DNA from: Halorussus sp. MSC15.2
GTDB lineage: Archaea; Halobacteriota; Halobacteria; Halobacteriales; Haladaptataceae
DNA: 64,000 bases
Assembly: GCF_010747475.1 (NCBI RefSeq)
Contig: NZ_VSLZ01000001.1
Span: forward strand, 186,001-250,000
Direction: 5' to 3'
A program made the translations under genes and the position numbers. A model generated the notes under the pieces. It saw nothing but the letters and a program-made list of their open reading frames with translations, had not been told where the DNA came from and ran no database searches. Of the stretch, positions 35,963-47,674 are shown piece by piece. Numbering within the stretch: the stretch's first letter is position 1; each line of letters begins with the position of its first letter.

Positions 35963-36249
35963 GCGCTACGCTCCGACGTCTCGGGTCACGAGAAACGGCG
36001 ACCGTGAGCGATACAGCCGTCGTCGTCACGGAAATCGCCGTTGCTACTCGAAGCAGTCACGCCTCTCGACTCGAAGCCGTTGAACGCTCGTCGAACGCAG
36101 GACTCACGATTTACGCGCGAAACCGCGAGAAAAACGGAGAATACCGGACGTCGTGGCACAGTGTCGAACGACACCGCGCGATTCGAACGGGAGTGGGCCG
36201 ATGCGGCCGGGCAGTCGAACGGGCAGTGAAGGTAGGGTCGTGGCCTACG

Positions 36250-37941
<1,692 letters not shown>

Positions 37942-38263
37942 GTTCGTTGCAATGATTGATTGCCATTCTACATAAAGCTTTCCCTAGGTGCTGTTAGAAC
38001 GCCAGCACAGAACCCTGAACTTGATATGTGAATCCTTATCACAGGTAGTTTTATAAGATGGCGTGGGGACCGGCCACGCTGCGGGCACGACGCCAAATTA
38101 CGATGGCGTTCGGCAACGTCCTAACTGCGACTCCGGTAATATCATCCGCCGGAACTGCTCGGTAACAGGACCGACAGAACGGAAGTAGACGGACCTTTCT
38201 AAAACGGGGTACTCCGGAGACGAGGTGTCACGGTAACTACGTCGAGAAAAGCGTGCGTCGATT
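37942..38263. other. Intergenic region between thermosome and KH genes
   Basis: About 320 nt. The right-to-left thermosome promoter lies at the left end. A plus-strand TATA-like GTTTTATAAG (38048-38057) has no gene downstream, so an unannotated RNA could start near 38080; no tRNA fold was found. Nothing else recognisable. Confidence 0.5.
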
Positions 38264-38812
38264 CTACCCCGGGAACTGGTGGAACTCCATCCCCTCGCGC
38301 TTCATCTCGTTGCGCTTGCGCTCGAGGAACGAGTACACCGACCCGTGGGGCGCGCCGTCGAGAATCATCTCGGCCGCGCTCCGGACCACGTCGACCTGTT
38401 GGGGACTGCCGATGACACCCATCGTGGTGCCGTAGATGACGACGCTCGCTCCGGTCAACTCCTCCATGAGTTCGCGAGTCCGGCCGTTCTCGCCGATGAG
38501 TCGGCCCTTCTGCCGTTCGAGGTCGTTCTGGTTCCGAGCGGCGGCGTCGATGTCGATGATGTCTAACATCATCATGTCGTCCTCCAGTAGGGTGAGGGCT
38601 TCGTCGGGGGCGAATCCGCGCCCGATGGCCTTCACTATCTCCGGTCCTTTCAGACCGAGGATGGGGTCGCCGGTCTTCTCGACGTCTACCTTCCCGTTCT
38701 CGGAGTCGATGTCGAGTCGCACCTCCGCGCGACTCTCGATTTCGCGCATCGTCTCACCTCCTTCGCCGATGAGAACACCGATTCGGTCCTGCGGAATCTT
38801 CACGTGTTGCAT
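38264..38812 (-). CDS. Archaeal KH-domain protein (Pno1/Dim2-like)
   Basis: This encodes 182 residues with two KH domains: VLIGEGGETMREIE in the first and RLIGENGRTRELMEELTG in the second. The order VKIPQDRIGVLIG ... QQVDVVRSAAEMI fits the archaeal homologue of Pno1/Dim2, which binds pre-rRNA at the 3' end of 16S. In archaea this gene often neighbours rio1 and aIF1A, as it does here. It ends with FHQFPG, common in the family. Confidence 0.92.
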   Translation of the reverse strand: MQHVKIPQDRIGVLIGEGGETMREIESRAEVRLDIDSENGKVDVEKTGDPILGLKGPEIVKAIGRGFAPDEALTLLEDDMMMLDIIDIDAAARNQNDLERQKGRLIGENGRTRELMEELTGASVVIYGTTMGVIGSPQQVDVVRSAAEMILDGAPHGSVYSFLERKRNEMKREGMEFHQFPG

Positions 38813-38895
38813 GGCGTATGGTAGTCGCTCCGGGTGTTTTAAGGCTTCGTCCGCGTGCGAGTAGTATCGGAATCTGCATCGGCAACCGGTAGCGG

Positions 38896-40067
38896 TCAGT
38901 CGAAGAGACCGACCCCGTCCGGGAGCGCGCGCTCGCGTTCGTCGTCGGTGAGACGGTACCGCTCGAACTCGGCTTCGAGGTCGTCGATGCGCTCGCGGCG
39001 CTCCTGATGTGCGTCGAGGAAGTCGGCTATCTTCTCGGCGGCGTGGGCCTTGAGTTCCCCGCTGAGCAGGTCGCCGGCGCGGTACTCCTCGGCGAGGCGT
39101 TCGAGGGTCGCGTCGTCTTCCTCGAAGAAGAACGCGAGCAGTTGGTAGGCGACGTCCACCTCCGGGTCACCCCCGTGTTCGCGGTGGGCGTCGAGGCTCG
39201 ACTCGCCGCCGGAGTAGGCGTGCGTCTGAATCTTCTCCTCGACCGTCTCGCGGTCGTCGGTGAGGTAGATGGCGGGCGCGCTATCCGAACTGCTCATCTT
39301 CCCCGGCCCGTCCAGCGTCGGCAGGAACTTGCTCAGGAGCGCTCCGGGCTTGTCCACGTCGAAGGTCTCTTTCGCGGCGACGTCGCGCGCGAGTCGGACG
39401 TGCGGGTCTTGGTCCACCGCGATGGGAACCACACTGGCGTGTCGCCCGTGGACCAGTTGGGGCAGCAGCAAGTGAGCTATCTGGACCGCGGGGTAGAACG
39501 ACATCCCCACGTTGTCCGGTCGCCCGTACGTCGCCTCCATCGTGGACTGGGTGACGTGCTTGGCGAACTGGACCGCGACGGGGTAGATTACGTCGGCGTC
39601 GGCGGTGTCCACGACGATGCGCGTTCGCTCGGGGTCGAACCCCACCGCGAGCAGGTCCCGGAGGTTCTCTCTGGCGTACTCCGCTATCTCATCGAGCGAG
39701 AGGTCCTTGGTGAAGTGCTTCTCGTCGTCCGAGAGCGGGACGTAGACGTGCGCGCCGGTCTGTTCCTGTAGGTGCTTCGCGAAGTAGAACTGCGGGACGT
39801 GTCCGAGGTGCATCGGTCCGGACGGGCCGATGCCGGTCACGAGCGAGACGGTCTGTCCCTCCTCGGCCGCCGCGAGGAACCGGTCCACGTCCGGCCCGCG
39901 TAGTACGCCCGCCGCCGGACCATCGGGTGGGACCCGGGGAAGCGAGCTATCTGGTCGTCGGTCAGTTCGTCCGCGCCGAACCGGTCGAGGAGTTCGCGGT
40001 AGTCTATCTCTCCTTCGACCGCGTAGGGCGTGACGGTGAAGTCGTCTGAACTATCGTTTGCTGGCAT
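38896..40067 (-). CDS. trpS: Tryptophanyl-tRNA synthetase, frame broken
   Basis: The N-terminal part is in one frame from ATG 40067 (DFTVTPYAVEGEIDYRELL ... HPMVRRRAYYAGR). The rest is in another (VDRFLAAAEEG ... GPSGPMHLGHVPQFYFAK with the HIGH-like MHLGH, LPTLDGPGKMSSSDSAPAIY with the KMSKS motif, ending GLFD). One missing base near 39891 (CC read for CCC on the plus strand) separates them; adding it gives AGRDVDRFLA. The enzyme charges tRNA-Trp and is essential unless duplicated, so a sequencing deletion is likely. Confidence 0.92.
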
Positions 40068-40174
40068 GGTGTCGTGACGTTTCGCTGTCGCTCGGAAGTC
40101 GATGCGCGAAGAAAGCGAGTGAGCGCCGTCACCGCCGACGCCCGGTGAAGCCGAGCGCCGCGAGTTACGACACT

Positions 40175-40219
40175 GTCCGCTCTCCGTGCGTCTGCCAGCG
40201 CCAAGTCGGGAGAGCGGAC
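40175..40219. repeat. Strong hairpin upstream of trpS
   Basis: GTCCGCTCTCC (40175-40185) and GGAGAGCGGAC (40209-40219) are perfect 11-bp arms around a 23-nt loop. The hairpin lies about 110-150 nt upstream of the trpS start, in the rio1-trpS gap on the minus strand. It could be a terminator of the rio1 transcript, a regulatory fold for trpS, or a protein-binding site. Confidence 0.7.
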
Positions 40220-40291
40220 CTCATCGTGTCCGAGTAGTCGGGTTCGACATTTGAACGTTTCGCCGGTTCAGTTCTCGAGGCGTGCGGTCGA

Positions 40292-40325
40292 GGTCACTTG
40301 CTGGGGTTGGTCACTTGCTGGGGTC
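40292..40325. repeat. 17-bp direct duplication across the rio1 stop codon
   Basis: GGTCACTTGCTGGGGTT (40292-40308) is followed directly by GGTCACTTGCTGGGGTC (40309-40325). The second copy includes the rio1 stop codon, so the final Ser-Lys-stop sequence is repeated just downstream in another frame. Confidence 0.85.
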
Positions 40326-41174
40326 GGCGTTGTCCCGAATCCACGCCTCCAGTTCGTCGCCGCGAACGTCCATCCCCTGTCGCTGGAAGAACGAGGCGAC
40401 GTTGGCGCAGTCGCGCGTCAGGAACTCGCCGCTGTTGGGGTGGTGAATCGTCACGGCCTGTCCGAGGTCGATGATGACGAGTTCGCCGTCGTGGACGATG
40501 ATGTTGTACTCGCTCAGGTCGCCGTGGACCAGTCCGGCGTCGTAGAGTCGCCGCATGTACTCCCGGACCACCTCGAAGGTGGTCTCGGGATTCTCGAGGC
40601 GGGCGTCGTCGAGGGTGGGCGCGCGCTCGCCGTCGGACCCCAGAAACTCCATGACGAGGACGTTCCGCTGGACCGCGATGGGTTCGGGGACGCGCACACC
40701 GGCCTTGCGGGCGCGCTTGAGGTTGGCGAACTCCTTGCGGGTCCACGCCAGCACGACCCGCTTCTTGTTGCCGCCCAGCTCCTCGAATCGGGGGTCGCCG
40801 ACGAGGTACTCACGCATGTCGCGGAAGTCCGAGGCGTTGATGCGATAGACCTTGACCGCGACTTCGCCCCGCTCCTCGCTCCCGAGCGCGGAGTAGACGT
40901 TCGCCTCCTTCCCCGAGGAGAGCGGCCCGCCGAACGCCTGCACGTAGCCGTCTTGGACCAGTTTGTAGAGCGCCGCCAGCGTCGCGTCGTCGAACACCGA
41001 CTGCTCGACTTTGAACTGCTCGGTGTTCTTCAGGCGCTCGCGGAACTTGTTGAACTCCCGGTCGCGCTGGCGCTGGACTTTGTCGGCCTCGGTGTCGGAT
41101 ACGTCTATCTCCTCCCACTCGTCCCCGACGCCCTCGACGTTATCGGGTTCGAGCAGGCTGTGCTCCTCCGTCAT
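40311..41174 (-). CDS. rio1: RIO1-type serine/threonine kinase
   Basis: This encodes 287 residues. GGPLSSGKEANVYSALG (nucleotide loop), EVAVKVYRINASDFRDM, VHGDLSEYNIIVHDGE (catalytic loop) and IIDLGQAV (metal Asp) are Rio1. Rio1 acts in late small-subunit ribosome maturation. The N terminus is acidic and disordered. In the same strand order as aIF1A, trpS and the KH gene. The last residues (ADPSK) lie in a 17-bp duplication. Confidence 0.95.
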   Translation of the reverse strand: MTEEHSLLEPDNVEGVGDEWEEIDVSDTEADKVQRQRDREFNKFRERLKNTEQFKVEQSVFDDATLAALYKLVQDGYVQAFGGPLSSGKEANVYSALGSEERGEVAVKVYRINASDFRDMREYLVGDPRFEELGGNKKRVVLAWTRKEFANLKRARKAGVRVPEPIAVQRNVLVMEFLGSDGERAPTLDDARLENPETTFEVVREYMRRLYDAGLVHGDLSEYNIIVHDGELVIIDLGQAVTIHHPNSGEFLTRDCANVASFFQRQGMDVRGDELEAWIRDNADPSK

Positions 41175-41234
41175 CTGTGCCGACCTAGCGCGTCCAGCGA
41201 TAAAAGGGTGGGCTTCGGTACGAGAGAGTAGACC

Positions 41235-41900
41235 TCAGTAGGTTTCGCGGTGAAGAATCTCCTCGACGTCGCGTCGGGGGAGTCGCTCGGGTTCCTCGCC
41301 GCCGGTCGGCCCGACCGCGATTAGCATCACGGGTATCTTGTCTTCGGGGAGGTCGAGGAACTCGGCCATCCCTTCGAAGTCGAAACCGGTCATCGGCGTG
41401 GCGGTAAGTCCGCGTGCGTGGGCGGACAGCAGCAGGTTCTGGGCCGCGAGACTGGCGTTGCGGATGCCGTAGTCGCGTCCGGCCTGCTCGCTCTGGTAGC
41501 CGGCGACGGTCTGCTCTTTGACCTGCTGGCCGGTCTCCTCGTCGAAGCGACCCGCCTCGACCCACTCGTCGAAGACGCGGTCGGCCGTCTCGGGTTCGGT
41601 GTGGCCGACGACCAGAATCGCGGTCCCGGCCTCCTCGACGTGCTCCTGTCCGTACGCGAGTTCGACGACCTCGTCCAGTCGGTCGTCGTCCTGCACGGCG
41701 ACGAACTCCCACGGCTGGAGGTTGTACGACGAGGGCGCGATAGCGGCGTCTCGAATCAGTTCTTCGAGCGTCTCGTCGTCCAGTTCGGCGTCGGGGTCGA
41801 AGTTGTGTCCCGACCGCCGGGTCCGAATCGCCCGAATCGCTTCCGGAATTTCCTCGTCGTGCGCTGCGTCGGTTTCGAACTTGGTGTCGCCAGTGCTCAT
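41235..41900 (-). CDS. Nitroreductase-family oxidoreductase
   Basis: About 221 residues from ATG 41900. AIRTRRSGHNFDPDAEL and AAIAPSSYNLQPWEFVAVQD are the FMN-binding motifs; GLTATPMTGFDFEGMAEFL and VMLIAVGPTGGEEPERLPR complete the fold. These enzymes use NAD(P)H to reduce nitro compounds, quinones or flavins. The physiological substrate is unknown. Confidence 0.92.
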   Translation of the reverse strand: MSTGDTKFETDAAHDEEIPEAIRAIRTRRSGHNFDPDAELDDETLEELIRDAAIAPSSYNLQPWEFVAVQDDDRLDEVVELAYGQEHVEEAGTAILVVGHTEPETADRVFDEWVEAGRFDEETGQQVKEQTVAGYQSEQAGRDYGIRNASLAAQNLLLSAHARGLTATPMTGFDFEGMAEFLDLPEDKIPVMLIAVGPTGGEEPERLPRRDVEEILHRETY

Positions 41901-42120
41901 CGGAGAGATGTAGGAGCGTATCACTTAAGGTCCGGACGCAAGCCCGCGTTCTTGCCGATTGGGGTCTGGTGTCCTGACGCAGGTGTAACCACCCGACATC
42001 GGTGTAACTACCGGCATTCGAAACTACAACTACTTCTATCGAGTCGAAGCGGCGAACCTACCGAACGGCGCGGTCGAGCGCCAAACACCAACGGCGAACG
42101 AACGCCCCGAGTAACAGGCT

Positions 42121-42411
42121 CTACTGGATGTGACCTTCGTCGCGGAGTTGGTCGGCTTCCTGCTTGTCGTAGCGCCACTTGATGTCGGCCTTCTCGTCCT
42201 GCCAGTCCCACGGTTCGACCAGCACGACGTCGTCCTCCCGAATCCAGATGCGCTTCTGCATCTTGCCGGGGATGCGGGCCGTGCGCTCCGTCCCGTCGGC
42301 GCATCGTACTTTCACGCGATTCGCACCGAGCATGTTAGTGACTGTGGCGAATACCTCGTCGTCGTCGGGCATACGGAGGTTCTTTCGCCGTCCGCCGTCG
42401 TTGTCACTCAT
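42121..42411 (-). CDS. eif1A: Translation initiation factor aIF1A
   Basis: This encodes 96 residues from ATG 42411. The sequence [20 protein letters not shown] followed by [19 protein letters not shown] is the eIF1A OB fold, in full. It binds the small ribosomal subunit A site during initiation. An AT-rich promoter (TTTAAATATACTG) lies just upstream, about 42436-42448 on the plus strand. Confidence 0.96.
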   Translation of the reverse strand: MSDNDGGRRKNLRMPDDDEVFATVTNMLGANRVKVRCADGTERTARIPGKMQKRIWIREDDVVLVEPWDWQDEKADIKWRYDKQEADQLRDEGHIQ

Positions 42412-42510
42412 AGTTTCCACTTGGTGGCGAGGAGGTTTAAATATACTGTCGTTCGTCCGTCCCGCCCCGGAGCAAGGGTGTTTAAGTCACACCCGGACAC
42501 ACCCCGACGT

Positions 42511-42723
42511 ATGCTCGGTAAACTCGGAGCGAAAGGCATCGTCGGGGTGTTGCTCCTGATAGGGGGTCTCGGCGTCGTCGCGTGGCAACAGCCGATAGTC
42601 GCGGCCGGAATCGGACTCGTCGTCGTCGGGTTCGTGTTGATAGCGTGGGGTCTCATCTCCGGTCTCATGTCCAGTTTCGGTCTCGGCGGGATGATGGGCG
42701 GCGGCGGTGGCGGCTTCGAGTAA
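42511..42723 (+). CDS. Small Gly-rich membrane protein
   Basis: This encodes 70 residues. Two hydrophobic helices (GIVGVLLLIGGLGVVAW and IVAAGIGLVVVGFVLIAWGL) are followed by a Gly/Met-rich tail (LGGMMGGGGGGFE). The pattern is common among haloarchaeal small membrane proteins of unknown function. TATA-like TTTAAGTC lies about 30 nt upstream of ATG 42511. Confidence 0.75.
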   Translation: MLGKLGAKGIVGVLLLIGGLGVVAWQQPIVAAGIGLVVVGFVLIAWGLISGLMSSFGLGGMMGGGGGGFE

Positions 42724-42854
42724 CTCGTCCGTAACGTCGTTTCGAGCACGCAAGGCTCGGAACTACGCGCGGTGTCGGTGTATTCCGACGTACCCGGCTT
42801 CGATTCGCTCGACGATACTTGGTTATTAAGGCTTCGTGCGGACACACTCCAGCT

Positions 42855-43607
42855 ATGGATGACAGGATGGCGTCACTTCTCACCAAGACCCAGCGCCGAC
42901 GGGTTCGGAACGATTTCGCGGACTTGGACGAACAGAAGCGCCGCCGAGACGAACGACAGATTAGGAAGCGACTCGCGGCCGGACTGCTCGACACCCGAGT
43001 GCTCGCCGGCTACCCGGACGCGCAACTCGGCCTCGCCGTCGAGGACCTCTCGGAGGACGAACTCCGCGAGGCCCTCGCGGACGCGACGTTGGTCCTCGAA
43101 CGAGTTCGGGAAATGGAGGGAGTGGACCGGAAGACCGTCCTGTCGCGCGCTCGCTGTCGGGCCGACGAGTTGGCCGAACAGTCTGGGGACCTACGGAGTC
43201 TTGACGACCTCGACCTGCAGACCGCGGCCGAGATACGCCGCGAGACGAAGGTCTCCGTCCGCGAGCAGTTCGAGGAGAACCGCTGGGACAGTCGTGCGGA
43301 CGGCCTGCTGAAACTAACTGCGAGCGCGACCGTCCCGCTGTTCGTGACGTTGCTCGTCGATTCGACGACGTCGAGAGACCTTCTCGGTACGAGTGCCGGT
43401 GCCACCGTCCTCGTGTACCTCTGTTCGCTCGTGGTCGTCGTGGCGCTCTCGGGGGTCTTCCTCATCAAGGCCGCACAGACACTCAAACACGACGTTCTCC
43501 CGGCTGTCTTGACCTTCCGCCGAGACCCTGCAAGCGCAGTGGCGAGCGCCCTCGACTTGCTCCGCCGTCCCGGAGAGCGTCTGCGGAAAATATGGGACGA
43601 ACTGTAG
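42855..43607 (+). CDS. Membrane protein with N-terminal coiled region, unknown function
   Basis: About 250 residues from ATG 42855. The first 150 residues are helical, basic and acidic mixed (LLTKTQRRRVRNDFADLDEQ, DRKTVLSRARCRADELAEQ), and two membrane helices follow (ASATVPLFVTLLVD, ATVLVYLCSLVVVVALSGVF). The TKTQRRRVRNDFADL opening is a pattern seen in other haloarchaeal proteins. Function unknown. The promoter is probably TTATTAAGGC at about 42821. Confidence 0.7.
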   Translation: MDDRMASLLTKTQRRRVRNDFADLDEQKRRRDERQIRKRLAAGLLDTRVLAGYPDAQLGLAVEDLSEDELREALADATLVLERVREMEGVDRKTVLSRARCRADELAEQSGDLRSLDDLDLQTAAEIRRETKVSVREQFEENRWDSRADGLLKLTASATVPLFVTLLVDSTTSRDLLGTSAGATVLVYLCSLVVVVALSGVFLIKAAQTLKHDVLPAVLTFRRDPASAVASALDLLRRPGERLRKIWDEL

Positions 43608-43638
43608 TTTTCCGCTCACAGCTTGCACCTCGTGCGGG

Positions 43639-44400
43639 TCACAGGACAGTGGCAACTATCCGTTCGACGGTGTGGGCGAGTTCGAGCCACGTCAATCCGT
43701 GAAAGATGGCGACGGTCGTGAGGTTGTCAGTCACCTCGTAGAGCGCGCCGAACACGATGCCCGCGCCGAGCAACTCGATGAAGGTCGCCGCGAGCGCAGC
43801 ACCACTCGCGCCACTGAGCGCTGCGAACGACGCGTGGGACAGGGCGAAACAGGCACCGGCCAGAACGACGACGACGGCTGTGGCAGAGAACGCGTCACGT
43901 AGACGCGTCTGGACAAGTCCGCGATAGAACAGCTCTTCGGCTGGCGTTGCAAACGCGAACCACGCCAAGAACGCGAGGGGCCACAAGCGCGGCTGTGCGT
44001 GAAGCGTAAGACTGTGTTCGCTGGTTCCCGTGGTGACCTCGTGGGGCAAGCCGAATAGCCCGACGAGCGCGTTTACGACGTACCCGACCGCGAGGAGCGC
44101 GAGAAACGCGCCGAGAACGGCACCGACGTCTCGTAGACCCGGTCGTCGAAAGCGTGCATACCGGTCCCAACTACCCGTATAGGACAGATAACCGAGCGCG
44201 AACACGCCGAACCCGAACTGGACGCCGCGACTGCTCACGATGTAGACCGCGTCGGAAGTCGTCGCCGCCACGAACCCGGCCATTCCGGGGATAGTAGCCG
44301 CCAACAGCCCCGCGAGCGAACCGATACCTGTGAACACCAGTGCGGCGAGGACCGTCTCCGATTTCGAACGTATCGAAACACGCTGTCGTTTTGTCGTCAT
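43639..44400 (-). CDS. CPBP-family intramembrane protease
   Basis: This encodes 253 residues with about eight helices. The diagnostic motif TPAEELFYRGLVQ (EExxxR) and the later helices with FALSHASFA and IFHGLTWLE carry the conserved Glu and His residues of CPBP/Rce1-like proteases. They cleave within membranes; bacterial members process bacteriocins or anchor proteins. Confidence 0.88.
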   Translation of the reverse strand: MTTKRQRVSIRSKSETVLAALVFTGIGSLAGLLAATIPGMAGFVAATTSDAVYIVSSRGVQFGFGVFALGYLSYTGSWDRYARFRRPGLRDVGAVLGAFLALLAVGYVVNALVGLFGLPHEVTTGTSEHSLTLHAQPRLWPLAFLAWFAFATPAEELFYRGLVQTRLRDAFSATAVVVVLAGACFALSHASFAALSGASGAALAATFIELLGAGIVFGALYEVTDNLTTVAIFHGLTWLELAHTVERIVATVL

Positions 44401-44551
44401 CTCCGGGCGGACAATGAGCTACTGTCGCCATAAGAGAATATGACGATTCACGCTATTTCAGGGCGTGTACGACAGTATACCGGTTTTATCGCATCTTCGA
44501 GCGACCGGGTATACGCACGTACAGCGGCTGGGAACGAGCGGGTCGTGTCGA

Positions 44552-45532
44552 TTACCCCTCAATCTCTCGCAACTTCTCGCGGCCCGGCGCAATCAACTCG
44601 TCGAGGTAGTTCGCCAACGCGCCCTTCGCGTCGGCGGGGTGGAGTTCGCCGCTCTCCAAGTCGTCGGCCAGCGACTCGTAGTCGTCGTACTCCAGATTAC
44701 CGCCGTACTCCTCGGGGCGTTCGACCACGACGGTCTCGAACCGCGGGAAGACGTGGTACCGGAAGATTTCGAGGACCGGATTTTCGAGGTCGTCTTCGGG
44801 GTCGCGGGTCGGCGGGCAGAACGCCGAGTTGACCTTCTCCTCGATGTCCTCGGTGCTGTCCTCCATCGAGATGGTGACGCCCGAACTGCTCGACATTTTG
44901 CCCTCGCCTGTGCCGAGGTCGGCGATGATGGGTGTGTGGAGCACCGGCCGGGAGTCGTAGCCGACTTCGGGCAACTCCTCGCGCATCAGCATGTGGACCT
45001 TGCGCTGGTCCATCCCGCCCACCGCCAAGTCGAGGTCGAGATATTCGATGTCGAGCGCCTGCATCAGGGGGTAGACGACGTGGCTGACCTTCGCAGTCTC
45101 GCCGCCCTGAATCTCGGCCATCGCGCGCTGGGCGCGGTTGAGGGTGGTGTCCAACTCCAGTTTGTGGAGGTCGAGCGCGTAGTCGTCGTCCAACTGGAAC
45201 TCCGACCCGTAGACGAACTCGGTCTGCTCCTCGTCGAGACCGTAGGCGAGGAACTGCTTGCGCATCTTCTCGGCGGTCTGCTCTATCTCCTCGAAGGTCC
45301 CCTTGTCGTTGAGGTAGGCGTGGACGTCGGCCAGCAGGACGACGACCTCCATGCCCGCCTCCTGCAGGTCGATGAGTTTGTTCGCGGCGAGCATGTGCCC
45401 GATGTGGAGTACCCCGGACGGTTCGTACCCGACGTAGACGCGCTTGCCTTCCGGGTCCTCGGCGAGTTCGCGTACCTCCTCCTCTGTCACTGTCTCCTCG
45501 ACGTTCCGCGTAATCAACTCGTAGGTGTCCAT
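44552..45532 (-). CDS. tyrS: Tyrosyl-tRNA synthetase
   Basis: This encodes 326 residues of the archaeal type. GYEPSGVLHIGHMLAANKLI (HIGH), AVGGMDQRKVHMLMRE and GEGKMSSSSGVTISMEDS (KMSKS) are all present. It charges tRNA-Tyr. A minus-strand TATA box (ATATAAAT, about 45615-45622) gives a leader of some 60 nt. Confidence 0.96.
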   Translation of the reverse strand: MDTYELITRNVEETVTEEEVRELAEDPEGKRVYVGYEPSGVLHIGHMLAANKLIDLQEAGMEVVVLLADVHAYLNDKGTFEEIEQTAEKMRKQFLAYGLDEEQTEFVYGSEFQLDDDYALDLHKLELDTTLNRAQRAMAEIQGGETAKVSHVVYPLMQALDIEYLDLDLAVGGMDQRKVHMLMREELPEVGYDSRPVLHTPIIADLGTGEGKMSSSSGVTISMEDSTEDIEEKVNSAFCPPTRDPEDDLENPVLEIFRYHVFPRFETVVVERPEEYGGNLEYDDYESLADDLESGELHPADAKGALANYLDELIAPGREKLREIEG

Positions 45533-45646
45533 ACGCGGTCTGTGTCCCGCGCGGTGCTTTAGCGTTCCGGGACCGTGCCAACGGTTCGGACGTGTACGTC
45601 GGCGTCCCTCGCGCTATTTATATGAGAAACAAAGGATGAAATATAG

Positions 45647-47652
45647 TCAGGGACTCTGGCCGCTAGCCTCGGACCCCGAGTCGTAACTCCGGTCGGCCCG
45701 GTGTTCGCTGATGAGACGGTCCAACTGCTCGGCCTTCTGCTCTTTCCGACGTTCCTCCGCGCGGTCCTCCCAGTCCTCGACGACGGCTTCGACCTCTCGC
45801 TCGCGGGTCACCGCCAGTTCGTCCACCTCCTGTATCGTCACGTCGTCGGCGGGACCGACCGGAATCTCGTTCTCGAAGAGGACGCGGTCGGCGGCGTCCG
45901 AGAGACCGCCGTCGCCGATTAGCACGACCTTCGGGTCCACCTCCGCGAGTCGCTCGGCGGTCGAGCGTCCCGCGCCGGAGGCGTCCCGGAGGTACACCAC
46001 GTCGTCGGTGGCGAGACCGAAACTCTCGTGAGCAGACTCGATGGCTCCCTTGGTGAACTTCTCGACGGGTTTGACCGGCGTGAGTCCGGCCTTCTTCTCG
46101 GAGACGTCGCTGAAGTTCGAGTGGTCGAGTTTCCAGAGTTCCTTGAGACGTGCGAGTTTGCCTTCCAGTTCGTCGATGCGCTCGTCCCGCTGGTCGAGTT
46201 CGCGCTCCAGTCGGTCGTTCTCGCGTTCGAGTCGCGTGACCTCCCGGCGCTCGCGCACGTCCTTTCGCTCCTCGCTCTTGGCCGCTTCGAGGTCGCCCTT
46301 CAGTTGCCCAATACGGCCCTCCTTCTGTTCGATGGTGTCGTTCAGGTCCTCGACGTGGTCTTCGAGGCGTTCGACCTGCGACTCCAACTGCTTGATGCGC
46401 TTCTCGTCCTCGGTCAACTCGCGGGGCGTGTGTTCGGTCTCCTCCTCCTCGGTCTCCTCGTCGTCCGAGAGGGCGACCAGCGCGGTCTCGACCGAGTCCT
46501 CGCCCGCGACCACGCGCGCGGTGACCTCGCCGCGGTCCATCCGCGGGGGCACCTTCTCCGCGATGCGCTCGAACTGGTCCTCGTGGTCGTCGTAGGCGTG
46601 GAGCGCCGCGGCCATCGCGTCGCGTTCGTGGTCGTTGTCGTAGTCGTGGTCGCGGTCCGGTGTTGCTTCTCGTCCACCGGCAGGTCCGAGTTGGGAATCC
46701 ACCCCTCGGCGTCGAAACTCCGGCGAATCTTCTCGACGGTCTCGGGCATCGGTTCCACGTCGGCGGCGACCACGACCGGCCGCCCGCGTTCGATTATCCA
46801 CTCGATGACCTCGGCGGTGTCCGCGGTCCGCGTGCTGAGTACGTCGAGGACGTTCCCGTCGAGGTCGGTGACCGCGACCGCTGTGGTCGTGCCGGGGTCG
46901 ATGCCGACCAGTACGTGGTCCCGGCGCTTGGCGAGGGGTTCGAACTCGATGCCGTCGCGTCGCTGGCGCTCGACTTCGACGCGGACGTCGCCCGAGCGCT
47001 CGTTCGAGACGGGGATGTCCTCGGGCCGACCCTCGACCTCGAAGACCGCGTTCGAGTACCCGCCGTACTTCTCGGTCACGTCGCGCTCGTAGTCGAGTCC
47101 CGCGCCGTCGAGTTCGCTCTCGATTTCGCGGCTTCGCTTCCGGACCGCACCGTGAATCCGGCGGGTGTACCGGTCCTCGCTCCACCCGCCCTTTCCGGTC
47201 GAGCGACCGCGCGAGACCTTGATTTCGGTGGTGTTCGTGAAAGCGGAGACCTCGTAGCCGACGTTCCCGGCCGCGAGGCGCGCGGCCGCCTCGGCCTCCT
47301 TCATGGGCTTCTTGCCGTAGGGGACGCCGTGGCGCGAGGCGACCCGAGAGAGGGGTTCCGGTCGCTCGGCCCCGGTGACCTGCACGAGACGAGTCCCGTC
47401 CGGGAGGTCGCGCAGGAAGTGGACGAGCGCGTCCTTGTCGGACGCTAACTCGTACATGTTGTCGGTCGCCACTAACGCCGGTTGCTCGCGCTCGATGAGC
47501 CGTCGGAGTTTGCGGTGAGAGACGACGTCGCGGTCGATGTTCTCGCCATCGAACGCGACGAGCGCGTAGGAGGGTGCGTCGCCGCGGACGTCCCCGCTCT
47601 GGACGTCCACGCCGAAGACGAGCGTGTCGAGCGCACTCGTGCGGGCGTTCAC
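45647..47652 (-). CDS. DUF460 RNase H-fold protein with coiled coil, frame broken
   Basis: The GTG at 47652 is preferred because a TATA box lies 27 nt upstream; the first frame gives TLVFGVDVQSGDVRGDAPSY, the second RNase-H-like start HVLVGIDPGTTTAVAVTD and a Ser/Glu-rich stretch to DEKQHRT. Here the frame is lost near 46652. One extra base restores DHDYDNDHERDAMAAALHAY, a coiled coil (RLERENDRLERELDQRDERI) and a C-terminal domain ending GSEASGQSP. The family is archaeal, predicted to act on nucleic acid; substrate unknown. A single-base deletion in sequencing is likely. Confidence 0.88.
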
Positions 47653-47674
47653 GCTCCGGGGTAGGGTGTCGGCG

